Source of the DNA: Macrotrachela quadricornifera
Taxonomy: Eukaryota; Rotifera; Eurotatoria; Philodinida; Philodinidae
Direction: 5' to 3'
NCBI GenBank assembly: GCA_022393335.1
Contig: JAJEKB010020221.1
Location: forward strand, 219,218 to 283,217
Length of the DNA: 64,000 bases
Made by a program: the position numbers and the translations under genes. Numbering within the stretch: the stretch's first letter is position 1; every line of letters begins with the position of its first letter. Shown piece by piece: positions 24,405-37,100 of this stretch. The notes beneath the pieces are model-generated. The model saw only the letters and a program-made list of their open reading frames with translations. It had not been told where the DNA came from and made no database searches.

Positions 24405-26488
24405 TTGCATTTTCGTATGTTCTGACTTGTTTTTGGAGTGTACAAAATATGTAGAAAAATAGATTATTAGATACGTCGTATGCCACAAAATAGTTAAACT
24501 TATCTCAAAAAGGGTGTTCTGGTTTAGTCAAATGAAGTGAGCCACCAACTAAAGATACAAATCATGATAGAGCTGAAGATTTTACGAATAACTAGGTTTT
24601 CCTGCTAATAAAATATGTGTAAGGGAACAGAAGAAAATTCAAATTCAAGCATTAATGTCCTCATCCGTTTCACTACTGGTTTCAGCTTCTAATTCATTAG
24701 TGGTATTGTTATTCGTTTCATCTTCTGTATTATCACTTGTATCGCTCTCCACTTGGCTTCTCATTGATGGCGATGTGGTTATTTGATACTTTTGATCATT
24801 ATCGTCATCACCATCATCGTCAATTAGCTCTTCCTCGATACGTTCAATATATTTATCTAATCGTCTGAAAACAAGCTTATCTTTCTCTGCATGGACAATA
24901 TAACTTCTAGCAGTTGCAGAATCCAAGGCAGCCCTCCACTTCGAAGCCAATCGGAAGCTGGTATTGTTAGTTCTAACGTAGTCTTTCATACCACCCTCAT
25001 GCTAACTCTATGGGATTTAATGTACAATGTTTAACAGATGATCTGAAAGAAACCACAGTGGCTTCTTTAAAACATATGAAAGGAGGTTTTGTCTTTTCAA
25101 TAAACTGACAATGCCATGTAGCATTGTCAATGATAATCGCAATTCTGGCTTGAGATCCTTAGATATCGAGAGAAAGTTGGTATCAAGATTTAAACTACCA
25201 TTCTGATTTTTAAATTACCATGTTGACGCCTTAAGAGAGACGATATCCTTGAAATTCAATCAACAAAATGCATTCCGTCCATAGAATGATCTTGATCACA
25301 TTTAAAAACATCTACTGTAAGCAGATGAAACCCATTGTCGCTGATCATGGCTGAAATAGCTAAGCGAGCTTCAATAAAATACAACATCATGATGTGCGAT
25401 CATGTTGTTTAACTATAAGAGGATACCGATACCTCTTGTATCATTATGTCTGAAATGGCTAGCTTTTGTTTCAGACTATCGAAATCATTTTCTTTTCCTC
25501 GTCATGAAAATAGACCACTGTTCCATTATTGAGAACATCATCGAGTGATCGAAAATACTACGTTCATTGAGCCATGAAATTTATTGAGTGTAGCGGAACA
25601 AAAGTTTTTGATGTTTATCTGTAACGAGAACCGAGCTTTTTCATCTATTGGAGAACATGGATCTTCATGTAAAACTCGAATGAGATTTTTTTTTAGTTGT
25701 CGGATAAACTTGTTTTGTTAGAATTGCATGAAACTGATACCTAGTCAGAAAAATATTATCACATATTTAACAGTTATTTAAATAGATGCCGAATATTGAC
25801 TTGCTCGAATTCGGTTAGTTCGATTGCGTTTCATCCCCTATTTCTCTTCTGTGTTGGAGAATTCGGTGTAAGCACATCTACAATAATTTTATGCGTCTTA
25901 TGTGATCACTTCGCTGATGCACTTGCTTATCTCAATTGTCTTTTATCTTTCTTACTTTGTTCTTGTTTTTCTTTTAAGCTGATCACTCTCTTTTCAGAAT
26001 CGAAAGAATAATCTTTCTGAGATGTCAGGCATTGATATTAAGCGCTCGGTTATATTGGATAATGGAGTTTGAGGTTCGTTCTCTCTCTTCCTGCGAAACT
26101 GATTATTTGAAACAGTGACTGCTTCATGTCTTTGCTGTACTCTTTCCCGCCTGGTATTGTCGAGTAAAAGTTTGACTAAATTAATGATCATACAAACACA
26201 AAACTTATGACAGGATCAAATAATAATAAATGCCTCTCTTTTGATCCTTTGAGTTTATCAACAAAAATTAAAAAATACTCACGTATATCAGAAAAACCTG
26301 CTTACTCGTAAAATTTTCAGTTCTATCACGATTTGTTTCTCTAGTTGATGGTTCATTTCATCTGACTAAATCAGAACAATTTTTTCGAGATAAGTTTAAC
26401 TATTTTGTGGTATATGATATATTTAATAATCTACTTTTCTACATATTTTGTACATTTCAAAAACCAGTCAGAACATACGAAAATGCAA
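24405..26488. mobile_element. Tc1/mariner-like transposon with about 200-bp inverted termini
   Basis: The left arm (24405-24607) and right arm (26287-26488) are inverted repeats starting TTGCATTTTCGTATGTTC. They share blocks such as CACAAAATAGTTAAACTTAT and TCATGATAGAGCTGAA (with substitutions). The roughly 1.7 kb interior contains a broken minus-strand transposase. No exact target duplication is preserved. The long termini resemble Tc1-type elements with extended inverted repeats. Confidence 0.8.
24645..26191 (-). pseudogene. Decayed Tc1/mariner-like transposase
   Basis: Minus-strand translations across 26191-24645 give the parts of a DDE transposase in the right order but in different frames and with stops. 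There is an N-terminal basic region, a segment VVYFHDEE (about 25530), and SMDGMHFVD near 25290. Next is IIIDNATWH near 25120, typical of the second catalytic Asp region, followed by NPIELA near 25015 and a C-terminal acidic tail rich in D, E and N (24645-24989). The last 114 codons are open, but that is only the end of the same relic. It lies inside the inverted termini at 24405-26488. It is not expected to give a working enzyme. Confidence 0.72.
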
Positions 26489-26694
26489 TACTATCCTTTC
26501 CAAACGACAAATGATAGAGACCTGTGGTTTGTGTAGTTTTATAGAACAACAGTCGGGCTACCCAATGCATCTCTGTATTAGAAATATATATTGAGGTATA
26601 TGAGAATGATAAAATTAGGCATGTTACTTAACTGATCAGTTGTACCTTTATATGATGCCATTCTTTTAGTTTTTATATAGAAATAATGCCCAGA

Positions 26695-26812
26695 TCCTTT
26701 CCTTTCGGACAGTCAAAAACCGCAGCTCTCTAGCTCTTTCTTATCAAAAGTTATTCGAAAAATGGCAATCTGCCTTTTATTTCTGAATCGATAATAGTTG
26801 AGTCTTTATTTT
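26695..26812. repeat. Solo arm of the 20.4-kb fold-back MITE family
   Basis: The segment AAAAACCGCAGCTCTCTAG with the following TTATCAAAAGTTATTCGAAAA closely matches the right arm of the element at 20367-20917. No opposing arm is found nearby, so this is a fragment. Confidence 0.6.
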
Positions 26813-27519
26813 ATTTTTATTCTAGATACATATAAAAAAAAATATTAATCCTCGATAACACTGCAATTGAAACATGTCATCGCCTCTTATATAGTATCGA
26901 ACATATTTCCCAAATAACCAGATAAAACAGAAAAACAATTCCACACCCGTCTTACAATATAAGGCAACCGATAAAGACTGCAATCTTCGCTCATCATCAT
27001 CAAATTCATAAACAACATATAACCAATACTATAACTTTAATAACGCTACAACCAACAAAACTATAGCATCTCATTTTTAACAGAATCAATATTGAAGAAT
27101 GCCATTTTGATTATCTATTAATTTTATTTTGCTATAATACTGTGATAGAGTGCTGCTGCAAATACGAAAAGCTATTGCAAGTAAAAGACATGTGTAGTAA
27201 AATTGGTATATCTCAGCCAAAGTGTAAGGAATAGGGCTGAAATTTCTACCTCTATACAATGTCTTAGGGCAACGATCGGATTTTAACAAGTTGATGAAGA
27301 GAAATCGATGAGGGATTTTATTTTAAAGAAAAGAGCCTAGACCATCTGATGAGTCCTTGAAAATAGAACGTAACGCATCGTGGTATGTTTATTATTTAAA
27401 CTTACCACCCTCACACCTCTATTTGATAAGACCACTGAGTAAAGTCGAAACATATATGTTCTGACAGCTTCACTCATCGTCAAAATGACTTGACTAACAC
27501 GTTTTTGATGATAACCATA

Positions 27520-27955
27520 CAAAACATTTATAAAAATACAAGAGAAGCAATCAAGACGATATAAATAAAAAATACACTGTATGTCTCATAGATGTGTAAT
27601 GGTCCACTGATTCGTACAGGTATATGCAAGTGGCAAAAAACTAAGTAGTGTGACCAAACATGTACTATGATACATACAAAGAAGAGAAAAGGAGAAAAAC
27701 GCAGCAATAAGGAGCGTATTGATAAAAAAATATTGTGTGCCTATTCAAAAATGTAATGGTCCATTGATTCATGCAGGTATAATTAATTAGAAAAAAGTCA
27801 AATAATTCTGTCCAATATGCACATCAGTGTTGACTATATTCAAAAATATAACAAGAGAAAAATACTAATGATAACGATCATACTGATAAGAAATACTGTA
27901 TGTATATTTATAATGTAATGGTTCATTGATTCACATATAAACTATCATCATATAT
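27520..27955. repeat. Degenerate tandem repeat, three units of about 156-164 bp
   Basis: The phrase TGTAATGGTCCACTGATTC recurs with substitutions at about 27594, 27751 and 27916. Each copy is preceded by an A-rich block with AGAGAA and a TACTGTATGT-like word. The units differ considerably, so this is an old array. Function unknown. Confidence 0.65.
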
Positions 27956-28059
27956 ATATATGCAATACATTAAACATTGCAACCATACAAAACAAAACTT
28001 TTTCGCTCTCTAGCATCACATAACAAGTAGGTGTTCTTGATTTTCTACATACACATGAA

Positions 28060-28783
28060 CTACCCAGGTCGAACGAGTCGGACCGTAAACGGTAGTATAC
28101 GGATAAANNNNNNNNNNNNNNNNNNNNNNNNNNNNNNNNNNNNNNNNNNNNNNNNNNNNNNNNNNNNNNNNNNNNNNNNNNNNNNNNNNNNNNNNNNNNN
28201 NNNNNNNNNNNNNNNNNNNNNNNNNNNNNNNNNNNNNNNNNNNNNNNNNNNNNNNNNNNNNNNNNNNNNNNNNNNNNNNNNNNNNNNNNNNNNNNNNNNN
28301 NNNNNNNNNNNNNNNNNNNNNNNNNNNNNNNNNNNNNNNNNNNNNNNNNNNNNNNNNNNNNNNNNNNNNNNNNNNNNNNNNNNNNNNNNNNNNNNNNNNN
28401 NNNNNNNNNNNNNNNNNNNNNNNNNNNNNNNNNNNNNNNNNNNNNNNNNNNNNNNNNNNNNNNNNNNNNNNNNNNNNNNNNNNNNNNNNNNNNNNNNNNN
28501 NNNNNNNGATATAAATCGGTCTGTTTTCGGCCAAGAAACGGTCTCAATACGGTATAAAACACACTACCGTATCATATCCAATAATTCTCAAAAAACCACC
28601 AAATACGGAACGTTTACTGAACGGACACGTGACGGTCCGTAATTCTGTGCCCGATAATACGGTTCGATACGGGCCAAAAACGGACCGAATTGACACCGTA
28701 TTATACCGTAAATAGGCCGTTTTTAAAACGTTTACGGTACGTTTTCATACCGTAAACTTAGCCGTTTTCATTGACCTGGGTAG
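28060..28783. mobile_element. Fold-back repeat dense in ACCGTA/TACGGT words, interrupted by an assembly gap
   Basis: The ends are inverted repeats: CTACCCAGGTC at 28060-28070 and GACCTGGGTAG at 28773-28783. The visible interior is packed with both orientations of ACCGTA, ACGGTA and CCGTTT. The middle is unsequenced (400 N), as expected if a hairpin-forming repeat blocked assembly. There is no coding. Confidence 0.7.
28108..28507. other. Assembly gap (400 N)
   Basis: The run of exactly 400 N is probably a fixed-size scaffold gap, so the real length is unknown. Open frames that cross it have no meaning. Confidence 0.97.
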
Positions 28784-29914
28784 GCATGATCAATATCTAA
28801 ACCGTTTGAGTTTGAGTTTTCATTAGAATCCTTTATTTACTTTCAAATAGGCTTAACGTATATGAACAACTATTTGGAATCCTATCACTCTCGCATACCG
28901 GCGAATATTCTGACGATAACTTCCGAAATCATGACAGATGCCTAAATACTAGTGCACCCTTTCTTTCTCATGATACACAATTGCAAACATATTTATTGAT
29001 TGAAGTATATTATGATTTATATCCTCCATCATCGGCAATTGTTAACGATCAATAGCCACTTGTATAACGGAAGCATTTTAGTATATTTTTTCTCATTTAT
29101 TGAGGAGTAACTTTCGAATTTTAATTCCTAGTACTACGCTTTATCGACACAAATATCTTAGTTTAAGATGTTCTTTTATATTGTTATTCCATAGAAAGTC
29201 AACATAAAGTATTGCAAAAAAAAACAGACATCGCTAAATTATTCGGTGTCAACCGTGAACGTTCCTCTCTGCCGTAGTGGGCAGAAATCGAAAAGTAGGA
29301 TTCACTTTTGATTCTTGTTACTAGTGCTCACAAGTAACAACGAGCTAATCATGATAATGAGAGTAACTGAATACCATGTTCTTTCCAAAACAATAATAGA
29401 CTTTGAAGTGAATGATCAATAACCGTATGACACCAATCAACTGACTAGGGAACCTCTTGAGATAATAAAAAGCTTTTGGACTTGAACTACTTTAATATTG
29501 CATATGCTGGTAAGTACTGAAATTTACAAAGTCGGATCCTCCCCTTATTGCTTGAGAAAGGAGTTGTTACCGATTCACTAGTATTTTGACTTATAGTACC
29601 ATGCAAGTAGAAGTAGTAACTGAGTGACTTTGGATCTGAAATTTTGTTCGTAAAGAGGTCTTATGAATACTAGAATATTCTCGAAGCTTCGGACAAAATG
29701 GGTGCATCCTTGAGATAGTGACTGTTCAAAAAAATGACTGCCTTCTAAGATAAATTTGCTTCGATCGAAGCCATCATGCAAGTAGAAGCATAATTGGTTT
29801 AATATAATCATGAAAGAAACTCAAATATGAACTAAACTAGGTTTATATCTGAGTCTAAGGATATTCGATTCTGATTTCCAAAACTTGTATTAAACTGAAA
29901 TGATATCAGATAAT
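28784..29914. other. Gene-less stretch upstream of the first ART-TPR segment
   Basis: No coding, RNA gene or terminal repeat is recognised. Short open frames here lack support. Confidence 0.5.
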
Positions 29915-30163
29915 TTAATAGGAAGTATCCATTCGTATTTTATTTAATTTTCACATAAATTAAATACTCGGTTATTAATAATGGAGATTAGTATAGATTA
30001 ATTTTATTCGAGATTTATATCTATAAATAAATATAGTCTATCAAAACTCGAGAGTCAATGAAATTTTCTGAATATCGAATCCAATTCTATAAGAACCCTT
30101 GAAAGTATAAAGCACCTAATTGATTATTTCTTATAGTAATGAAAACCCGTATATACGGTTAAA

Positions 30164-33100
30164 ATGCAAAACAATCAAGCATACGTAAATACCTACAAGA
30201 ATTACAATGGTCATAGTACTGAGAAGAAGCTGCGTGCAGTAAACAGTGTTAGTTATGGTGGGTCCAGTAGTAACACGTATTCAGGTTATGAAACGCAAAG
30301 GAAATACTATCATGGAAGTAGCAAAAGAACATTATTGGCATCTAAAGAAAACTGGAACACAATAACTACCAGTGCTCGTGCAACTGCTTTATCAACCTTC
30401 AGATTAGAACGTAGACGCGTTGTGCAGAATTTCGTCCTAGTATGGCTTGATGCCAACGTCAACGAAAATAATGAAGATTTTCAACGTTCACGTGCGGAAT
30501 TACGAAAGATCGTCGTTGATGTACAACAATTTGCTGACCCTGTCCAGTGTATCGAGCATCTAGAGAGTATTGAAAATCAAAAGGTGTTTTTGATTATCTC
30601 CGGATCACTCGGTGAAAAAACAATATCCCGCATACACAGTATGGCTCAAATAGACACCATCTTTGTTTTCTGTTTTAACATAGAGCAGCATAAAGTTTGG
30701 GCGAAAGAATGGTCCAAAATTGAAGGTGTATATCGTTCAATCAAATCTATATGCAAAAAATTATCACAGGTCGCACGTGCATGTGATCACCAAGCTATTC
30801 CGATGAGCTTCGTAACGAAGCAACCATCGTTGGATGGAGTATCAAAGAAAGAAAACATTGACCAGCTGGAACCGCAGTACATGTATACAATGCTGTTCAA
30901 AGAAATCGTATTGGAAATTACAGATGACCTTGAAGAGTCAATGAAAAACTTATCAACCTATTGTCGTCAATTAGATATTCCGAACGATGAGATAGAAGAA
31001 TTCACAAAAGAATATACTACAAAAAATCCAATATGGTGGTATTCATATGATATTTTCCTCTATGGCATGCTCAACCGTGCCTTAAGAGACCTTGACATAG
31101 GAACAATGACAAAACTAGGTTTCTTCATTCGACATCTTCATCAACAATTAAAAGACTTGCATCAAGAACAGTCTGATACATTCAAGGAGAAATTCATGGT
31201 TTATCGTGGTCAAGGACTATCAATGGAAGCTTTCAAAACTATACAAGATAATAAAGGTGGACTGCTCGCATTCAATAGTTTTCTGTCAACTAGTACCGAG
31301 AGAAAGGTAGCCATGTCGTTTGCTAAGCAATCAAGCAAGAAAAATCAAAGTTTGGTGGCTGTCATTTTTAATATGGAAATCGATCCTAAAACAGTTTCTA
31401 TTTCAAATACACCATATGCAATGATCAAAGATCACAGTGCTATAAGCAGCGAAAATGAAATACTTTTCACAATGAATACAGTATTTCGTGTGGGGTGAAA
31501 TCAAGCAGGATCACGACAATAATAGCATTTGTGAGATACAATTGATACTTACTAACGATAACGATCCCCAACTAAATAAACTTAGTCGAGAAATGAAAGC
31601 GAAAATAACTGGATCGGGATGGTATCGAATGGGTCGATTAATGCTTAAAGTGGGTGATTATAAGCAAGTCGAGGAGTTGTATAATCAATTACTTGAAAAC
31701 GCTGCGAATCTTGATGAAAAAGCAGTTATTTAAAATGGTCTCGGTACAGCGAATTCTGGCCTTGCCGAATACGAAAAGGCAATATCATTCTTGAAGCAAT
31801 CATTGGAACTCTATGAGAATTTGCCAGTCGAAAATTTTGCTCCTATAGCACAATTAAATAATGAGATCGGCATCGTGTACACTACTATTGCTAACTACAC
31901 TGAAGCAGAGCGATACCTCCAGAAAGCCACTGAAATAAGAGTCAAATATCTAGATTCGAATCATCCAGATTTGGCCGAATCCTACAACGCTCTTTCATCC
32001 TTATATTTAAATTTGGGTAACTATATAAAAGCACTCGAATTTGGAGACAAAGCAATCAAAATTAGAGAGAAAGTTCTACCACCGAATCACCCGGATTTGG
32101 CTCTTTCTTACCATTCTATAAGCCACGTCCATGAGAATATGGCAAATTATTCAAAGGCAATTACATATCATGAAAAATCAATTAAGATTGAAGAACAAAC
32201 TCTGCCTCCAAACCACCCCGATCTCGCTCAAGCATATAGTTGTTTTGCTATAATGTGTGGCACTATCGGTAACTATTCGAAACGACTTGAATTCGAACAG
32301 AAAGCACTCAAAATAACACAAAAAGCTCTGCCTCCAAATCATCCAGATTTAGCCCTTTCTTACCACAATATTGGTCACGTTTATGACGATATGGGTGACT
32401 CCTTCAAGGCACTTGAATTTCATGAAAAAGCAATGAAAATCAGCGAAACAGCACCTTCTCCAAATCATTCAAGTATGGCAGTTTCTTACCACTATATCAG
32501 TCACGCATATGAGAAACTGGGTAATTACTCGGAAGCTATTTGGTTTCACGAAAAATCAATCAAAATCGAAGAAGAAACGTTGCCCCCTAAACATCCCATT
32601 CTGGCTAACTCATACAGTTGCCTCGGTAATATCTACAACGGCATGGGAAACCATTTCAAAGCACTCGGATTTCATGAAAAAGCACTCAAAATAAGAGAAG
32701 AAGCTTTGCCGCCAAATCATCCAGATTTGGCTGATTCTTACCAGAATTTTGGTCAAGTTTATGTCAATATGGGTGACTTCGTGAAAGCTCTTGAGTCTTA
32801 TGAAAAAGCAAAAACACTTTACGAAACAGCAACTCCTTCGAATCAACCAGGTTTGGCAGATTCTTACCATAATATCAGTCACGTATATGAGAAACTGAGT
32901 AATTATTCGGAAGCTATTCAATTTCACGAGAGATCAATCAAAATTGAAGAAGTAACGTTGCCTCCCAACCATCCCAATCTGGCTAACTCATATAGTTGCC
33001 TCGGTAATATCTGCAACAACATGGGAAACCATTTGAAAGCACTCGATTTTCAAGAAAAAGCACTCAAAATAAGAGAAGAAGCTTTGCCCCCAAATCCTCG

Positions 33101-34214
33101 AGATTTGGCTGTTTCTTACCAGAATATCGGTCTAGTCTATGATCGTATGGGTGATTTTTTTAAAGCTCTTGAATCTTATGAAAAAGCAAAGAAACTTAAC
33201 GAAACAGTAATTCGTCCAAATCACCTAGATTTGGCAGTTTCTTACCATAATATCAGTCTAGTCTATGCGAAAATGGGTAATCTCTCGGAAGCTATTGAGT
33301 TTCTGGAGAAATCAATCAAAATCGAAGAAGCAATGTTGCCTCCCACCCATCCCAATCTGGCTAACTTATATAGTTCCCTCGGTAATATATACAACGACAT
33401 GGCAAACCATTTGAAAGCATTCGAATTTCATGAAAAAGCACTCAAAATAAGAAAAGAAGCTTTGCCACCAAATCATCTAGATTTCGCTGTATCTTACGAC
33501 AATATTGGTCAGGTTTATGTCAATGTGGGTGACTTCTTCGAAGCCCTCCTGTTTTATGAAAAAGCAAAAACACTTCACGAAACAGCAACTCCTCCGAATC
33601 AACGAGGTTTGGCAGTTTCTTACCAAAAAATCAGTGATGTGTATGAGAAAATGGGTAATCACGCGGAAGCCGTTGAGTTTCTGCAGAGATCAATCAAAAT
33701 CGAAGAAGAAACGTTGCCTCCCAGCCATCCCATTCTGGCTGACTCATATAGCACTCTCGGTAATATCTATAACGGCATATGAAACCATTTGAAAGCACTC
33801 GAATTTCAGAAAAAAGCACTCAAAATGAGAGAAGAAGGTCTACCTCCAAATCCTCGAGATTTGGCTGCTTCTTACCACAATATTGGCCACGTTTATAACA
33901 GTATGGGTGACTTTCGCGAAGCACTCAAATTTCATGAGAAAGGAATGAAAATTAACGAAACAGTCAATCCTCCGAATTATCAGGTTTTGGCTGTTTCCTA
34001 TGACGATATCGCTAGTGCGTACAGTGGTATGGTAAACAATTTGAAAGCACTCGAATTTCAAGAAAAAGCACTTCACATAAGACAAACAACTTTGTCTCTG
34101 AATCGTCCAGATTTGTCTAATTCTTACGGCAACAGGGGTAACTGCTTGAGAGATGATGAAAGCTGCCATGATCCGGATTTAAATCTTGATAAAGATCTCA
34201 GCACATGGCTTTAG
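30164..34214 (+). pseudogene. ART-TPR protein gene, broken copy with 19 TPR units
   Basis: This is the homologue of the intact gene at 51890-57703, with the same ATG context and stop codon. Three lesions break it. An extra G (GGGG at 31492-31495 where the other copy has GGG) shifts the frame just after the ART domain. TAT becomes TAA at 31731-31733. TGA at 33780-33782 replaces coding sequence in TPR unit 17. A product stopping at 31498 would hold the N-terminal domain and an almost complete ART domain (R, STS and ENE motifs all present), so a truncated 444-residue enzyme is conceivable. The remaining TPR frame shows 19 units of 42 residues. ART-region differences from the intact copy are about 5 percent of residues by my count, and TPR differences are larger. 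Confidence 0.85.
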
Positions 34215-35097
34215 TTCAAGAATGTATAGAATTTCGTTGGTTTCATATTTTTTCGATTAATATTTTTTATGATATCGTTATAAGATTATTTATATTATCC
34301 GTAATAAAATATCTTGTAGATGAGTCTTATTAGAATTTTTGCAAGCTTTTAAGGAAGTTTGTTACAGATACTGCTTAAGGATTGTCCATCAGATGTGTTC
34401 GAAATGAAAAAGCACGTAAAATAAATAAATTCTCAGAATTTTGAAACGAATGCATTTAAGTGTTAGTTAAAGAATTAAAAAACTCTAAAAAAGAAAGTGA
34501 GAAGTTTATCGATTAATATCATGAATAATCTAATAAAATGGGTTGTTGTCGGTTTAATTGAATAGATCCATCGCAACGTGTTTGCACTTATTTCAGAGTC
34601 TCATCAAGTAGGTAGAATAATCTGCATATATAAAAGACACAAATTCTCGAATTGGAAAGTATTGCAAAGAATTTTTACAATATTAAAGAAATGCATTTGT
34701 TTTGAAAATCACGATTGTTATATTTTTCTATGAGTAGAATTAAAACTGAGCAGACTGGTGCACTTTTGACAGTTCATTTGTTATATGAATTGACTGGTGG
34801 ATTTTATATCTGAGTAGCTAGTTTACTTCATAAATACAGTAGTTAGTATAAGTGTTATATAGGTCAACATTGGTATGTCTTAGTACTGTTAAAAAATGGA
34901 TAATTTATGTTAGTATTTGATGAAAACTTTTGTTTTCTGATAGAAAGATGTGTGAAGTTAAGTTTTACGTATTTTTAGTATATATTACATTTCAGAATTT
35001 GTATCCCATTTTTCCATCACTTAATACATCGTATTAAAATATCTGAATATACTAGAAGACGCAACGTGAAAAGGACTACAATATACGATGAACAACT

Positions 35098-35170
35098 TAT
35101 TTTATAGTTCATTAGTTCAAGTAATTAGATTTCTAATCTAAAGTTTTATATTCGAGCCTCACTAGTCACA
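35098..35170 (+). other. Degenerate tRNA-Arg(UCU)-like sequence
   Basis: The segment contains TTAGA-TTTCTAA-TCTAA, a 5-bp stem with a 7-base loop and a TCT anticodon position, followed by a TATTCGAGCC T-loop-like word. The acceptor and T stems do not pair well, so this is a tRNA relic or SINE head, not a working tRNA. The second duplication copy holds the same sequence at 58601-58665. Confidence 0.3.
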
Positions 35171-36089
35171 CAATCTAAATGTATCTATAAAAGTCAAATA
35201 AATACAAGGGGGAAAGTGCGACACCTGGGCACCCAAAACAGATAGCAGGTGCTTGCTAGGTGCTGAGGTGTTGACTGGGTGCTGAGGTGTTAGCTAGGTG
35301 CTGATAGGTGTCGAGCAGATGCCGCATAAATGTTGAGGAACCGGCTAATTTCTGAAGCCTATACTCTCTTTCTCGTAGAGAAAAGTTTAGGGAACATAAA
35401 TTATCTTTTTGCTTATTTGCTTGTGTGTCCACATTCCACTGATGGGCCCAAAAATAAGATAAAAATAAGAGACTGTAATACATAAAACTCGATCAAAGGA
35501 TAGTCGAGATCGACAAACACGAATATGATGTTAGTTCTTTTTAATTGTATAAATGAAAAGCTTTGTGGTAGTTTAGAAATACGATTTTGACGAGAAAGAG
35601 CTGAGCAAGTCGTCCGATGAGCTTTGTTTGTAAACTAAGTCGATGCTATGTCATAGACTAAATCATCGTTTGTCAAATAATTTTCATATAGCCATCTTCT
35701 TAATACGGTATGTTAGAAAATAGCGTACTCAGATCTTGACACCTTTCTAATTTAATTTCTCTAAACATAAAATCCTGATATTTGGTGCATATATTCGTAT
35801 TAAAAGGCTCTTATGTCTAAAATTTCCTCCTTGAGTAATATCATGGTTCACGCTTTACAAGGAGAATACATCCCCATAACGCACTCACAAAAGAATCTCA
35901 TTTTGTCGGAGACGGAAAAATGGTTAATTTCCAAGTAGCTAAAGGCTCTACTTCAGTACTTCTTTACTACACCCGTACTCCATGCAAACTCCACTCTAGT
36001 TCAAGTGTACTTCGCTCCCACTTCAATCCTACCGAAATATTACTCTAATCTCCTCTGATTGCAACTCGGTGTACTCGAAGGTATGCACT

Positions 36090-37100
36090 GGTGCAGTCCG
36101 ACTGGATACCCAGTCACGGCTGGCTCATCAATTATTAGAAGAGTATCCTTGGGTTCTATAACCTATATTATGAAGGTATCCTTAGGTCCTCAAGTCTTAT
36201 ATCAGGAGAGTACCCTCACTCACCAAGTTCTATATTTGGTAGATAGCTTTTGGTCTTCGAGTTCTATATTCGGAAGGTACCTCTAGGTCCGTAACTCCTA
36301 TATTAGGAGAGTACGCTCACCTCTCAAGCCCTGTATTAGGAGGGTACCTCTAAGTCCTTGTATCCTATTGTATAGCAGTATGAAAGTAACAATTCCAATA
36401 TCAAGCAATAGCAATTGCTTTTAGTAACGACTAGTATCGGTATTGGTGTAGGAGTCGCTGTCCTCTGACGTCAAATATCAATACTTTTAAAAATTGGCAA
36501 CGGATTCGGATTTCTCGATCCCAGAAAACTTCGATCAACCTTTATGAAAAGTCGTTATTTTCATAAAGTAAAGTATTTCCTAATGGAAGAATCAAGAATT
36601 TATAATTGATTTCTCAAAGTTTTCGAATTTGATTTCTATCCTTTACAAAAGGTTAATTTTCGAAAATAACGACTTTTTAAAAAGTTTTATCAGAAACACT
36701 TGGAGTCGAGGAATCCGAAGTTGTTATCGGTTTTTTCACATTAGTGATATTTGACGTGAGGGACCAACAGCCTGCTATACCAATATCGATAGCAGCCAAT
36801 ACCAATACCAAGTGCTATTAACTGTTATTGCTATTGTTACATCCATACCTCTATACAATAGGACTTCAGGACCTAAGGATATCCTACTAATATAGGACTA
36901 GAGCACCCAAGAGCACTCCCATAATATAAGACTTGAGGACCTTGATATATCTTCCCAATTTTGGATTTGAGCACCCGAGGGTACCCCTATAGTATAGGAC
37001 TTCAGGACCTAGAGATATCCTTCCAATATAGGACTTTTGGATCTAAGGGTACCTTAATAATATAGGACTAGAAGACTTAGAGGTATTAGTCCTGACTGGA
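36090..37100. repeat. Large imperfect palindrome with short internal repeats
   Basis: The left arm (about 36090-36565) and right arm (about 36657-37100) are inverted copies around a roughly 90-bp loop. Inner ends are AAAGTCGTTATTTTCATAAA and its near inverse. Both arms include repeats of about 40 bp built on AGGACTTGAGGACC, TATATTAGGA and GGGTACC words. No coding is seen. Confidence 0.7.

Larger units (their letters stand above)
29915..35204. repeat. Segmental duplication, copy 1
   Basis: This segment is a direct copy of 51438-58704. Homology begins at TTAATAGGAAGTATC and ends at AAATAAATA. It covers the promoter side, the ART-TPR gene and about 1 kb of 3' flank. The 3' flank is nearly identical between copies, whereas upstream each copy has private insertions. 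The TPR region differs by exactly 1764 bp plus a 1-bp insertion. Confidence 0.93.

Noticed and set aside
24645..24989. Separate small acidic protein gene
   Set aside because: It reads as the C-terminal tail of the decayed Tc1-like transposase, directly after the NPIELA segment.
27948..28642. Open frames crossing the N run
   Set aside because: Openness comes only from unknown bases; flanks are repeat sequence.
28760..28790. CRISPR-like or telomeric repeat
   Set aside because: ACCGTA words are irregularly spaced and in both orientations; no spacers or direct-repeat periodicity.
32610..34169. Minus-strand open frames opposite the first TPR array (and likewise 54059-57658)
   Set aside because: Periodic by-products of the 126-bp TPR units with no independent support.
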